A program made the position numbers and the translations under genes. From positions 186,001 to 250,000 of the forward strand of contig CABMPD010000002.1 in NCBI GenBank assembly GCA_902388455.1: 64,000 nt of DNA, given 5' to 3'. Of the stretch, positions 1-7,771 are shown piece by piece. The first letter of the stretch is position 1; each line of letters starts with the position of its first letter. A model generated the notes under the pieces. That model made no database searches. It had not been told where the DNA came from and saw only the letters and a list, made by a program, of their open reading frames with translations. The stretch comes from an uncultured Alistipes sp. (GTDB lineage: Bacteria; Bacteroidota; Bacteroidia; Bacteroidales; UBA932).

Positions 1-228
1 GCTGGCAGTTACCCGGGGCCTGATATTTTCGAGGGTATAGAGGTAGACTCTGGCCAGTGAGTCTATTTCAGCCGGGTATATCATCCGGAAATGTTCTGAG
101 CGGATCATCCTCCACCGCACCCGTGTCGGGTCGTTTCCGGCGGTATAATACTGGCCGTAAAGCGATGAGGATGATATCACGGACAGCGTGAAAATGGCTG
201 CCAAAATGAGTCGTGTCCTGTTCAACAT
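1..228 (-). CDS. Secreted protein, N-terminal part only (TolB/WD40-like family suspected)
   Basis: The gene runs off the left edge; 76 codons are visible. It starts with a signal peptide (MLNRTRLILAAIF, then a hydrophobic stretch ending near SLYGQ). The mature start carries GNDPTRVRWRMIRSEHF followed by MIYPAEIDSLARVYLYTLE. From memory this opening resembles large secreted Bacteroidales proteins with a C-terminal TolB-like propeller; that assignment is inference because the body is missing. The only ATG in frame lies three bases after a TATCTTTG -7 box, so the mRNA is probably leaderless or nearly so. It is divergent from the Na/Pi cotransporter gene. Confidence 0.6.
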   Translation of the reverse strand, partial: MLNRTRLILAAIFTLSVISSSSLYGQYYTAGNDPTRVRWRMIRSEHFRMIYPAEIDSLARVYLYTLENIRPRVTAS

Positions 229-231
229 GCC

Positions 232-239
232 GCAAAGAT
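232..239 (-). promoter_or_regulatory. -7 promoter box (TATCTTTG)
   Basis: It matches the Bacteroidota TAnnTTTG consensus on the minus strand and ends three bases before the ATG of the leftward partial gene. It is separated by three bases from the rightward -7 box, so the two promoters are back to back. Confidence 0.6.
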
Positions 240-242
240 AGC

Positions 243-250
243 TATATTTG
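243..250 (+). promoter_or_regulatory. -7 promoter box (TATATTTG) for the Na/Pi cotransporter gene
   Basis: TATATTTG fits TAnnTTTG. It argues against the upstream TTG start at 248, which would lie inside the promoter, and for the ATG at 278. Confidence 0.65.
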
Positions 251-277
251 CATAATTTTGAAGAAATCCAAAGATAT

Positions 278-1969
278 ATGAGCACCATATTCCAGATACT
301 GACTCTGCTGGGAGCCCTGGGCCTCTTTCTCTACGGCATGACGCTGATGAGCGAGGGCCTCCAGAAAGTAGCCGGCAACCGCCTGCGTTCCATTCTTTCG
401 GCCATGACGGCCAACTCCTTCACCCGTGTTCTGACCGGAACCCTCATCACAGCCATCATCCAGTCCTCCAGTGCCACGACCGTGATGATAGTCAGCTTCG
501 TCAATGCGGGTCTGCTGAGCCTGACCCAGGCCGTAGGCGTGATAATGGGAGCCAATATCGGAACGACTGTCACCTCCTGGCTCATATCCCTGCTGGGATT
601 CACGGCAGACATCTCGATGCTATCCATCCCGCTGGTAGGCCTCGGATTTGTATTCATGATGTTCAAGTCCCAGAAGCGCAAGAGTATAGGAGAGATGATC
701 ATAGGCTTTGCCCTCCTTTTCCTGGGCCTGACCTACCTCAAGAACTCCGTTCCCGACTTGGGCGCCAACCCTGAGGCCCTGGCATTTATCCAGCGGTGGA
801 CCGACTGGGGATTCTTCTCAATCCTGATATTCGTACTTGTCGGTACCGTCCTTACCATCATCCTCCAGTCCTCCAGCGCCACAGTGGCCCTGACACTGGT
901 GATGGCCAGCCAGGGCTGGATACCCTTCGAGATAGCCGCGGCCATGGTGCTCGGCGAGAATATCGGAACCACCATCACCGCCAACATCGCCGCCTCCGTG
1001 GGCAATATCTCTGCCAAGCGTGCCGCCCTTGCCCACACCGTATTCAATGTCTTCGGCGTCATCTGGGTGCTGGCCCTCTACAAGCCCTTCCTGTGGCTTG
1101 TCGCCAAGATAGTGGTCGGTCTGGGCGGCGAGGACCCCTTTACGTCCTCAGCCTCCCTTCTTTATGCCATATCGACCGTCCATACCCTGTTCAACATCAC
1201 CAATACCTGCATCCTGATATGGTTTACCCCGCAGATAGTCAAGCTTGTCACCTGGATCATCAAGGGCCGCAGGGACGAGGAGGAGGTCTTCCGTCTCAGG
1301 TACATCCAGGGCGGTATGATGAGTACCGCGGAGCTGTCGCTCGAGCAGGCGGAGCAGGAAGTGGTTCATTTCTCCGAGATAGTCAAGAGGCAGTATACAT
1401 ACGCCCGTCAGGCTGTCAATGAGGCGGACAATGAGAACCGCTTCGACGAGCTTTTCAAGAAACTCGAGCACTACGAGCAGATCACCGACCGGATAGAGTT
1501 CGAGATAGCCAAATACCTCAGCAATATAGGAGAGGGCGAGCTCAGTCAGGACGGCACCAACAGGATGCACGCGATGTACAAGATCATCTCGGAGCTGGAG
1601 AGCATCGGTGACTCGGGATTCAATATCGGGCGCATCCTCCAGCGCAAGAACCTGCACGGTCAGAAGTTCGACGAAGGTGCGGTCAAAAAGATCAACCACA
1701 TGCTGGATCTGGTGGATACCGCCCTGGACTGCATGACTGCCAATCTCCGCTCCGGTTTCCAGCGTATCATCAACATTTCCAACGCGCAGGACGCCGAACA
1801 CGATATCAACGAGTACCGCGACAATCTCAAGGAGGAACACCTCCGTCACATCGAGGCCGAGGAGAGCGGCTACATCCGCGGAGTCTACTACATGGACCTG
1901 GTCTCCGAGTGCGAGCGGGTCGGTGACTTCGCCATCAACGTGTCAGAGGCCCTGGTCGAGGCCAACTAG
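278..1969 (+). CDS. Na+/phosphate cotransporter family protein
   Basis: Inner-membrane Na/Pi cotransporter of the NptA/YjbB type, 563 aa. The N-terminal half is hydrophobic and carries the family's inverted duplication, with two QSSSAT motifs (near residues 62 and 205), each in a membrane segment, and the paired GANIGTT and GENIGTT motifs. The C-terminal third is soluble, charged and helical, as expected of the PhoU-like domain attached to this family. It is predicted to take up or balance phosphate coupled to sodium. The ATG at 278 is chosen because the -7 box lies at 243-250. The next gene starts one base after the stop, so the two are probably co-transcribed. Confidence 0.9.
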   Translation: MSTIFQILTLLGALGLFLYGMTLMSEGLQKVAGNRLRSILSAMTANSFTRVLTGTLITAIIQSSSATTVMIVSFVNAGLLSLTQAVGVIMGANIGTTVTSWLISLLGFTADISMLSIPLVGLGFVFMMFKSQKRKSIGEMIIGFALLFLGLTYLKNSVPDLGANPEALAFIQRWTDWGFFSILIFVLVGTVLTIILQSSSATVALTLVMASQGWIPFEIAAAMVLGENIGTTITANIAASVGNISAKRAALAHTVFNVFGVIWVLALYKPFLWLVAKIVVGLGGEDPFTSSASLLYAISTVHTLFNITNTCILIWFTPQIVKLVTWIIKGRRDEEEVFRLRYIQGGMMSTAELSLEQAEQEVVHFSEIVKRQYTYARQAVNEADNENRFDELFKKLEHYEQITDRIEFEIAKYLSNIGEGELSQDGTNRMHAMYKIISELESIGDSGFNIGRILQRKNLHGQKFDEGAVKKINHMLDLVDTALDCMTANLRSGFQRIINISNAQDAEHDINEYRDNLKEEHLRHIEAEESGYIRGVYYMDLVSECERVGDFAINVSEALVEAN

Positions 1970-1970
1970 C

Positions 1971-3707
1971 ATGGGCATGAGGCGGGTATTGTCCTTACTT
2001 TCCGCGGCTGTTCTGATGTTGCTGGCAGTGTCATGTGCGGACGATGCGGCGGTGATGTCGGAACTGGATGCCGCTGAGTCTGTGATGGAAGACAGTCCGG
2101 AGACAGCACTGGCCCTTCTGGATACGATGCAGCGCAGCCGGCTGGTGAGCCGCAAGGCTGCCGCACGCCATGCACTCCTCTATTCACAGGCTCTGGATAA
2201 AAATTACATTGACATGACCACCGACAGCATCATCCGTCCCGCAGCGGAGTACTACTCCCGTCACGGAAGTGCGGACGAAAGGCTGAAGGCGCAGTATTAC
2301 CTGGGATGTATCTACCGCAATCTTGGCGACTCGGAAAGAGCCATGGAGTGCTATGTCCGTGCGGAACGGTATGTGGATAGGGCGGAGGATTATAAGGCTG
2401 TCGGGAGGTTGTATTCGGCGAAAAAGGCGGTATATTTTGATTTGTATTATTTTGACATGGCATATAGATATTCATTGTTGTCAGCGGAATATTATGGCAG
2501 GTCAGGAAGTTCAGAACTGTGTGTCAAGGCTTTGCTGAGTGCAGTTCATGCGGCAAGTATGCAGGAGAATTATTTTTCAGCGGATAGTATTTTGACAGTA
2601 ATAGAGAATGAGTATGGGAAAGATTCATTAAGTTCCAGTAACTTGAGTGCTTATTATTCTGAAAGATTGATATTGTCAGAAGCAGATGGTTCTATGATGG
2701 AAAAGGGCACAGTACAGGTATTGCTGAATGATTATCTGCGTGAAGTACCTTTGGAAAAAGTGGAGTGGGGAATAGTAGTGGGTACCTACATTAAATCAGG
2801 GGAGTTGGATTCGGCTGTCAAGGCATTGGAATACTATTCCTTAACCAATCCTGAATACGCTACAATGCCTCAATATCACCTTTTATCTGCGTTGGTCAAA
2901 GCTAGGTTGGGAGATTTTACCGAGGCGTATAATCTTTTGTCCAGTTATCGAGAAATAGTTAGAACAGAGGATATTAAGAGAATAAAATCTGAGGTTAAAT
3001 TTATTGATGAAAGATATAATAAGGAAGTTGAAATTTTACGAACTAAAAACATAGTTCTGTTTATAGTATTCTTTAGTATAATAATAATTTCCGTTATAGT
3101 GGGGAGGCTTATGATTGTGCGGCATAGACTAAAAGTGCAGAAAATCAGAGAAAGTGAGGCACGAAAGGATGCAGAATTGGCTGAAATGTCTAGAAATAAC
3201 TTGGAAGAAAAGAAGAAGTGTCTCGAATTAGTAAATGAAAGATTAATCATTGAAAATAAAACATTAGAAAGGATGCTGGCAATGTCAAATATTACTGAAG
3301 CGACACGTAAGGCTATCAGTAATAGGCAAACAGCAATAACGCATGTGCTTTCATCCAAAATTTCAGGGACTGACAGTAATTTGCTTGAATATGTAGAAAA
3401 ATTGCTTGGCGAAGTCATGGAAGATAAAGAGGAATTTATCTTGTCAACTATGATGTCTTATTCTGTAGCTCATCCAAAATTTGTAAATTATCTCAGAAAT
3501 CAGGGTCTTTCAGAATGGGAAACAGGTTATTGCTGCTTTTATGCGATGGGGCTTCGTGGCAAGGAGATAGGCAATTTGATAAATAATGGCAGCCATTCGC
3601 ATCATAACCGAGCAAGCATAATTCGAAGAAAACTAGGTTTGGGGGAAAGGGATATGAATCTCGGTCAGTATTGTCAAAAACTTTTACGGGATCTGGAAAA
3701 AGAATAA
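1971..3707 (+). CDS. TPR lipoprotein-type membrane regulator with C-terminal LuxR-like HTH
   Basis: 578 aa. The start at 1971 gives MGMRRVLSLLSAAVLMLLAVSC, a lipoprotein signal with lipobox LAVSC; an ATG at 1977 is also possible. Residues about 30-340 are helical with TPR-like repeats (for example ERLKAQYYLGCIYRNLGDSE). A membrane helix (NIVLFIVFFSIIIISVIVG) follows, then a long coiled coil, then a C-terminal helix-turn-helix-like segment (LSEWETGYCCFYAMGLRGKEIG). This is the Bacteroidales architecture in which periplasmic TPRs are joined through the membrane to a cytoplasmic DNA-binding-like domain; targets are unknown. Base composition drops sharply after about 2400: the first 400 bases match the GC-rich neighbours, the rest is AT-rich. 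Confidence 0.8.
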   Translation: MGMRRVLSLLSAAVLMLLAVSCADDAAVMSELDAAESVMEDSPETALALLDTMQRSRLVSRKAAARHALLYSQALDKNYIDMTTDSIIRPAAEYYSRHGSADERLKAQYYLGCIYRNLGDSERAMECYVRAERYVDRAEDYKAVGRLYSAKKAVYFDLYYFDMAYRYSLLSAEYYGRSGSSELCVKALLSAVHAASMQENYFSADSILTVIENEYGKDSLSSSNLSAYYSERLILSEADGSMMEKGTVQVLLNDYLREVPLEKVEWGIVVGTYIKSGELDSAVKALEYYSLTNPEYATMPQYHLLSALVKARLGDFTEAYNLLSSYREIVRTEDIKRIKSEVKFIDERYNKEVEILRTKNIVLFIVFFSIIIISVIVGRLMIVRHRLKVQKIRESEARKDAELAEMSRNNLEEKKKCLELVNERLIIENKTLERMLAMSNITEATRKAISNRQTAITHVLSSKISGTDSNLLEYVEKLLGEVMEDKEEFILSTMMSYSVAHPKFVNYLRNQGLSEWETGYCCFYAMGLRGKEIGNLINNGSHSHHNRASIIRRKLGLGERDMNLGQYCQKLLRDLEKE

Positions 3708-3841
3708 AAATGAAAAGGTTCAGGACCTACGATAATTCTCTTTTTGATAATGCATTGATAATTAATGATTAATAAATATTGAAATGAAACTTTTTCTGGA
3801 AGAATGAATGGGATTGAAGTATATATTTGCGGTAAATATTA
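3708..3841. other. AT-rich intergenic stretch
   Basis: This stretch is very AT-rich and carries no convincing terminator hairpin after the regulator's stop. Its only recognisable content is the -7 box at 3822-3829. Confidence 0.5.
3822..3829 (+). promoter_or_regulatory. -7 promoter box (TATATTTG)
   Basis: It matches TAnnTTTG and lies 12 bases before the first ATG of the small secreted-peptide gene. Confidence 0.5.
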
Positions 3842-3994
3842 ATGCAATTTTATATGAAAAAGTTAATCAAGTCGATTCTTGCAATCTTGTTGTTCTCAGC
3901 GTTTACACTGAATTTGTATGCCGATGAAAAAGTTAATGATGAAGCCTTAAAAAAAGAAATACCTTTAAAAATGGTGAATGGAGAGCTTGTGTGA
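3842..3994 (+). CDS. Small secreted peptide (50 aa)
   Basis: A 50-codon frame (46 from the internal ATG at 3854, which gives the better signal peptide MKKLIKSILAILLFSAFTL). The N-terminus has two lysines, a hydrophobic core and a plausible cleavage site at LYA|DE, leaving a mature peptide of about 24 charged residues ending KMVNGELV. It has its own -7 box and lies in the AT-rich tract. The start resembles DUF3244-type small secreted Bacteroides proteins, but the body of that family is absent, so it may be a truncated relic. Function unknown. Confidence 0.5.
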   Translation: MQFYMKKLIKSILAILLFSAFTLNLYADEKVNDEALKKEIPLKMVNGELV

Positions 3995-4059
3995 TTGAGA
4001 CTGTCAATTAAAAATTTACTTATGTTTGTGTATTATTTTAATCATAAAAACCTTATTGT

Positions 4060-4590
4060 ATGAAAAAACGATTATTTGCAACTGCCCTGCTGTTCACCTG
4101 TGCCTCATTTATCTGGAGTGCCTCTGCTTCTGAGCAGGATGAGATCCATCGTTCTGCCGGGTATCGCGGCAGCATATCCCTGACAGACCAGTATCTCTTC
4201 TGGGTAGGTTTCGATACTTCGCACGGCTGGATGTTCGATGAGCACCACTATCTGGGAGGCGGTGTCGGTTTTGCAACGGTGCCTGACGGTTTCTGGCCTA
4301 CGATAGCCCATGTGTTCGTGGATTACAGCGCGTATATACTGAAACGTCCCAGTACGCCTACTGCAGGAGTCAAGGCAGGTTATATGACGTCGTTCGGAGT
4401 GTTGGGAGACCAGAGGCCGTTAAAAGATTTCGGGGAGATGTCGGTGTTCGAGATAGAACCTAATGTCGGCTGGAGCTGGGCTTTCAACGGGGATCTCGGG
4501 ATGCGCCTGTCTATAGGAGCGACGGTACTGGTCGGCAGTCAGTGGACTACGGCCGTGATGCCGAAGCTTTCGGTAGGATTTGAGTTCTGA
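4060..4590 (+). CDS. Small outer-membrane beta-barrel-like protein
   Basis: 176 aa with a clear signal peptide (MKKRLFATALLFTCASFIW, cleavage after SASA). The mature part consists of alternating polar and hydrophobic glycine- and aromatic-rich strands (LGGGVGFATVPDGFWPTIAH, VKAGYMTSFGVLG) and ends in the phenylalanine expected for outer-membrane barrels (VGFEF). About eight strands would fit. No specific function is recognised. A strong terminator follows at 4613-4644. Confidence 0.6.
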   Translation: MKKRLFATALLFTCASFIWSASASEQDEIHRSAGYRGSISLTDQYLFWVGFDTSHGWMFDEHHYLGGGVGFATVPDGFWPTIAHVFVDYSAYILKRPSTPTAGVKAGYMTSFGVLGDQRPLKDFGEMSVFEIEPNVGWSWAFNGDLGMRLSIGATVLVGSQWTTAVMPKLSVGFEF

Positions 4591-4612
4591 TACACTATAT
4601 CGACCGAGGATG

Positions 4613-4644
4613 AGCCCTGCACTACTGACGTGCGGGGCTTTTTC
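4613..4644 (+). terminator. Rho-independent terminator
   Basis: The arms AGCCCTGCAC (4613-4622) and GTGCGGGGCT (4630-4639) pair over 10 bp with one G-U, enclose a 7-nt loop and are followed by a T run. It lies 22 bases after the small outer-membrane protein gene. Confidence 0.85.
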
Positions 4645-4713
4645 TCAGTAATGCGGGGACAGCCGTCTGCATGACGGTACTTCAGCGAGTTATCGCAACT
4701 GTAAACAGCTGTG

Positions 4714-4754
4714 TATGCTCTCTTTACTGAAAACCGTATCTTGAAGAGAGCATA
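4714..4754. repeat. 10-bp perfect inverted repeat
   Basis: TATGCTCTCT (4714-4723) and AGAGAGCATA (4745-4754) are exact inverted copies 21 bases apart. It lies after the terminator and about 40 bases before a possible -7 box (TATCTTCG, 4794-4801) of the acyl-CoA synthetase gene, so it could be an operator or an RNA stem. Confidence 0.5.
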
Positions 4755-4829
4755 TAACTTGTCATGAAAGAGTCCCGCGTGGAAATATTTCCGTATCTTC
4801 GCGGAGTTAAATCCCTATAACCTGTCTAT

Positions 4830-6560
4830 ATGTCTGAAAACAACACCGTAAAGACGCCGTGGTACCCCTACACCGAGGGTGTGCCCGTGCATCTGGACTA
4901 CTTTAAGGGCTCGATGTTCGACATGGTCGCCTCCGTCGCAGCCCGCTACCCCAAGAACGTGGCCTTCGACTTCATGGGCAAGTCGACCACCTACGCCAGG
5001 ATGATCAAGAAGATAGAGCAGTGCGCCCGCGCCCTGAAGACCATCGGCATCCGCAAGGGCGACTGCGTGACCATCGCCATGCCCAACTGCCCTCAGGCCA
5101 TCTACATGTTCTACGCCATCAACCTTATCGGAGGTATCGCCAGCATGGTGCATCCGCTCTCGAGCGAGAAGGAGATAGAGTTCTACCTCAACGAATCCAA
5201 TAGCATTACCGTCATAACCCTCGACCAGTTCTACGGCAAGATCGAGGCCATCCGCAAGAACACCGGCATCGTCAACGTCATCCTTGCCCGCATCAAGGAC
5301 GAGCTGGCTCAGCCCCTGAAGGCCGGCTACATGATCACCGAGGGCTACAAAATCGCCAAGATTCCCGACGACGCTCCGGTCATCCGCTGGAAGGAGTTCA
5401 TGAAGCTGGCCAAGTGCTGCTTCTACAACTATAAGGTAGAGCGCAGCGACGACGATCCCGCCGTCATCCTCTACTCCGGCGGCACCACCGGCACCACCAA
5501 GGGCATCATGCTCACCAACCGCAACTTCAACGCCCTCGCCGAGCAGGTCATTGCCACCAACCCGATGTTCGGCCCCGGGGACAAGATGCTGGCCGCCATG
5601 CCGGTCTTCCACGGCTTCGGCCTCGGCGTCTGCATCCACACGATGCTGGCTAAGGGCGGAAGGTGCGTTCTCGTGCCCCGCTTCACCCCCAAGAGCTACT
5701 CCAAGCTCATAACCAAGAACAAATGCAACTTCATCGCTGGTGTGCCGACTCTCTACGAGGCCATGCTGCGCCTGCCCAATATGGAGAAGGCCGATTTCTC
5801 CCACCTCAAGGGCGTGTTCTCCGGCGGCGACTCCCTCTCCATCGAGCTCAAGAAGAAGATGGACAAGTTCCTCGCCGACCACAAGGCCACCATCAAGGTG
5901 CGCGAGGGCTACGGCACCACCGAGTGCGTCACCGCCTGCTGCCTGACTCCGGTCAAGCTCCAGAAAGAGGGCAGCATCGGCATACCCTTCCCTGACACGT
6001 ATTTCAAGATAGTCAAGCCCGATACGGAGGAGGAGGTACCCTACGGCGAGGAGGGCGAGATCGTGCTCTCCGGCCCCACCGTCATGCTCGGCTACTACGG
6101 CAAGCCCGAGGAGACGGCCAGGACCCTGCGCAAGCACGCCGACGGCCTGATATGGCTCTATACCGGTGACCTCGGATGCATGGACGACCAGGGCTTCGTC
6201 TACTTCCGCGGCCGTATCAAGAGGATGATAGTCACCTCCGGCTACAACGTCTATCCTGCCCAGCTCGAGAACATCCTCGATGCCCACGAGAAGGTGCAGA
6301 TGAGCTGTATCATCGGGGTGCCCGATCCCTACAAGATGCAGAAGGTAAAGGCCTTCGTCATGCTCCGTCCCGGCAACGAACCCACTCAGGAGACCAAGGA
6401 CGAGCTCATGGCCTACTGCCGCAAGTACATCGCCAAGTACGCCATGCCCTACGACATCGAGTTCCGCAGCGAGCTGCCCAAGACCCTTGTGGGCAAGGTG
6501 GCATACCGCGTGCTCGAAGAGGAAGAGGCTAAGAAGAACCAGACTGCTGACCAAAAGTAA
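4830..6560 (+). CDS. Acyl-CoA synthetase (AMP-binding, ANL superfamily)
   Basis: 576 aa, the usual length. It activates a carboxylic acid, probably a fatty acid, to acyl-AMP and then acyl-CoA. Visible ANL motifs in order: the phosphate-binding loop YSGGTTGTTKGI (about residue 215), the acyl pocket region MPVFHGFGLG, the adenine motif GYGTTE, the ribose motif YTGDLG, the hinge KRMIVTSGYNVYPAQLE, and a C-terminal catalytic lysine in TLVGKVAYR. No signal peptide. The acyltransferase gene starts 5 bases after the stop, which suggests that scavenged fatty acids are activated and passed to membrane lipid. Substrate chain length cannot be read from sequence. Confidence 0.9.
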   Translation: MSENNTVKTPWYPYTEGVPVHLDYFKGSMFDMVASVAARYPKNVAFDFMGKSTTYARMIKKIEQCARALKTIGIRKGDCVTIAMPNCPQAIYMFYAINLIGGIASMVHPLSSEKEIEFYLNESNSITVITLDQFYGKIEAIRKNTGIVNVILARIKDELAQPLKAGYMITEGYKIAKIPDDAPVIRWKEFMKLAKCCFYNYKVERSDDDPAVILYSGGTTGTTKGIMLTNRNFNALAEQVIATNPMFGPGDKMLAAMPVFHGFGLGVCIHTMLAKGGRCVLVPRFTPKSYSKLITKNKCNFIAGVPTLYEAMLRLPNMEKADFSHLKGVFSGGDSLSIELKKKMDKFLADHKATIKVREGYGTTECVTACCLTPVKLQKEGSIGIPFPDTYFKIVKPDTEEEVPYGEEGEIVLSGPTVMLGYYGKPEETARTLRKHADGLIWLYTGDLGCMDDQGFVYFRGRIKRMIVTSGYNVYPAQLENILDAHEKVQMSCIIGVPDPYKMQKVKAFVMLRPGNEPTQETKDELMAYCRKYIAKYAMPYDIEFRSELPKTLVGKVAYRVLEEEEAKKNQTADQK

Positions 6561-6565
6561 GCTGC

Positions 6566-7771
6566 ATGAAGTCAGACAGTTCAAAGATTACCAAAGGCGT
6601 AGGCTTCCAGCGCGGGGTCTACGCCTTTTGCCGTACATTCGTAGGCCCTTTCGTCAACATCATCCTGCATATCACTTATAAACCCTGCAAGGTGCGCAGC
6701 CGTACCTTCCTGTGCCTGGGCAACCATACCCAGAACCTCGACCCCGCCCTGATGGTCATCGGCACCCGGAGGCACATGCGCTTCGTGGCCAATGCCTCCC
6801 TGACCCGGGGCATTGCAGGATTCTTCCTCAACCCCCTCTTCGGCATTATCCCCCGGGAGAAGGGCGCAAAGGGGGACGCCGCCATCGCCCTGATAGAGGC
6901 CAATCTGAGGGCAGGCGTCTCTGTGGGAATGTTCCCCGAGGGCAACCGCAGCTGGGACGGGGAGACTGAGTACATCTCACCCCGCACCGCCGCCCTGGTC
7001 AAGGATACGGGCGTGGCCTTGCTGACCTACCGCCTCACAGGCGGGTATCTGCTTAAGCCGCGGTGGGCCGACCACAAGCGGAGGGGGCCGATGCGGGGGG
7101 AATTGGTCCATGAATACACTCCGGAGGAAATATCCCGCATGACGGTGGAGGAGGTCTACGCTGCCATCTGCCGGGACCTGAGGGTCAATGCCTATGAGGA
7201 GCAGGCCGTTTCAGGGGCTCTCTACCGCGGGAAGGCCCTGGCCGAGGGACTGCAGTACGCCGCCTACCTCTGTCCGCACTGCCTCCGTTTCGGCACCGTG
7301 AAGACGCGGGGCAACTGGCTCACATGCAGCTGCGGCCTGACGGCCAAATATCTGGAGACCGGGTCGTTCGAGAAGGGGATGTACATGCCTTTCGACAATT
7401 TTGCCGAGTGGAACCGCTTCCAGAAGCGCTGGGTGCATGAGCACTGCGCGGAGCTACGGCAGCATACGAAGGAGCCGATAGTCTTTGACAATGACTGCTT
7501 CAAACTGACGATGAAGAAGGACGGAGTCTTCACCCCGCTTTCTGACAGTGCGTCCGTGGCCATGTTCGGCGACCGGCTGGAGATATTCTACGGCGACCAG
7601 AAGATAGTCTACAGCATCGGGGAAATCACTGGATACGGCACCTTTCTCTCCCGCTCGATGTACTTCAACTGCGGGCCTTCGCTCCGCTATCAGCTCGTTG
7701 CCACCAAGCCGGTATCCACGCTGAAATACTACGCTCTCTGGCGCGGTCTTTCCGGCCGGGAATACCTTTAG
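6566..7771 (+). CDS. 1-acylglycerol-3-phosphate acyltransferase-like protein (PlsC family) with Cys-rich C-terminal module
   Basis: 401 aa. The acyltransferase block is clear: the HX4D motif as NHTQNLD (about residue 53), the second block IPREKG, and the glycerol-phosphate motif FPEGNRSWDG. These point to transfer of acyl groups to lysophospholipid or glycerol phosphate at the membrane. The protein is about 150 residues longer than a minimal PlsC; the extension opens with a zinc-ribbon-like CPHC...CSC pattern (about residues 233-253) followed by a domain I do not recognise. It is in an operon with the upstream acyl-CoA synthetase, and its stop overlaps the convergent thioredoxin-lipoprotein gene by 4 bases. 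Confidence 0.8.
   Translation: MKSDSSKITKGVGFQRGVYAFCRTFVGPFVNIILHITYKPCKVRSRTFLCLGNHTQNLDPALMVIGTRRHMRFVANASLTRGIAGFFLNPLFGIIPREKGAKGDAAIALIEANLRAGVSVGMFPEGNRSWDGETEYISPRTAALVKDTGVALLTYRLTGGYLLKPRWADHKRRGPMRGELVHEYTPEEISRMTVEEVYAAICRDLRVNAYEEQAVSGALYRGKALAEGLQYAAYLCPHCLRFGTVKTRGNWLTCSCGLTAKYLETGSFEKGMYMPFDNFAEWNRFQKRWVHEHCAELRQHTKEPIVFDNDCFKLTMKKDGVFTPLSDSASVAMFGDRLEIFYGDQKIVYSIGEITGYGTFLSRSMYFNCGPSLRYQLVATKPVSTLKYYALWRGLSGREYL

Noticed and set aside
248-277. Upstream TTG start of the Na/Pi cotransporter
   Set aside because: The TTG is part of the TATATTTG promoter box, so it cannot be within the transcript.
4815-6584. 589-aa frame opposite the acyl-CoA synthetase gene
   Set aside because: Antisense shadow; all ANL motifs are on the plus strand.
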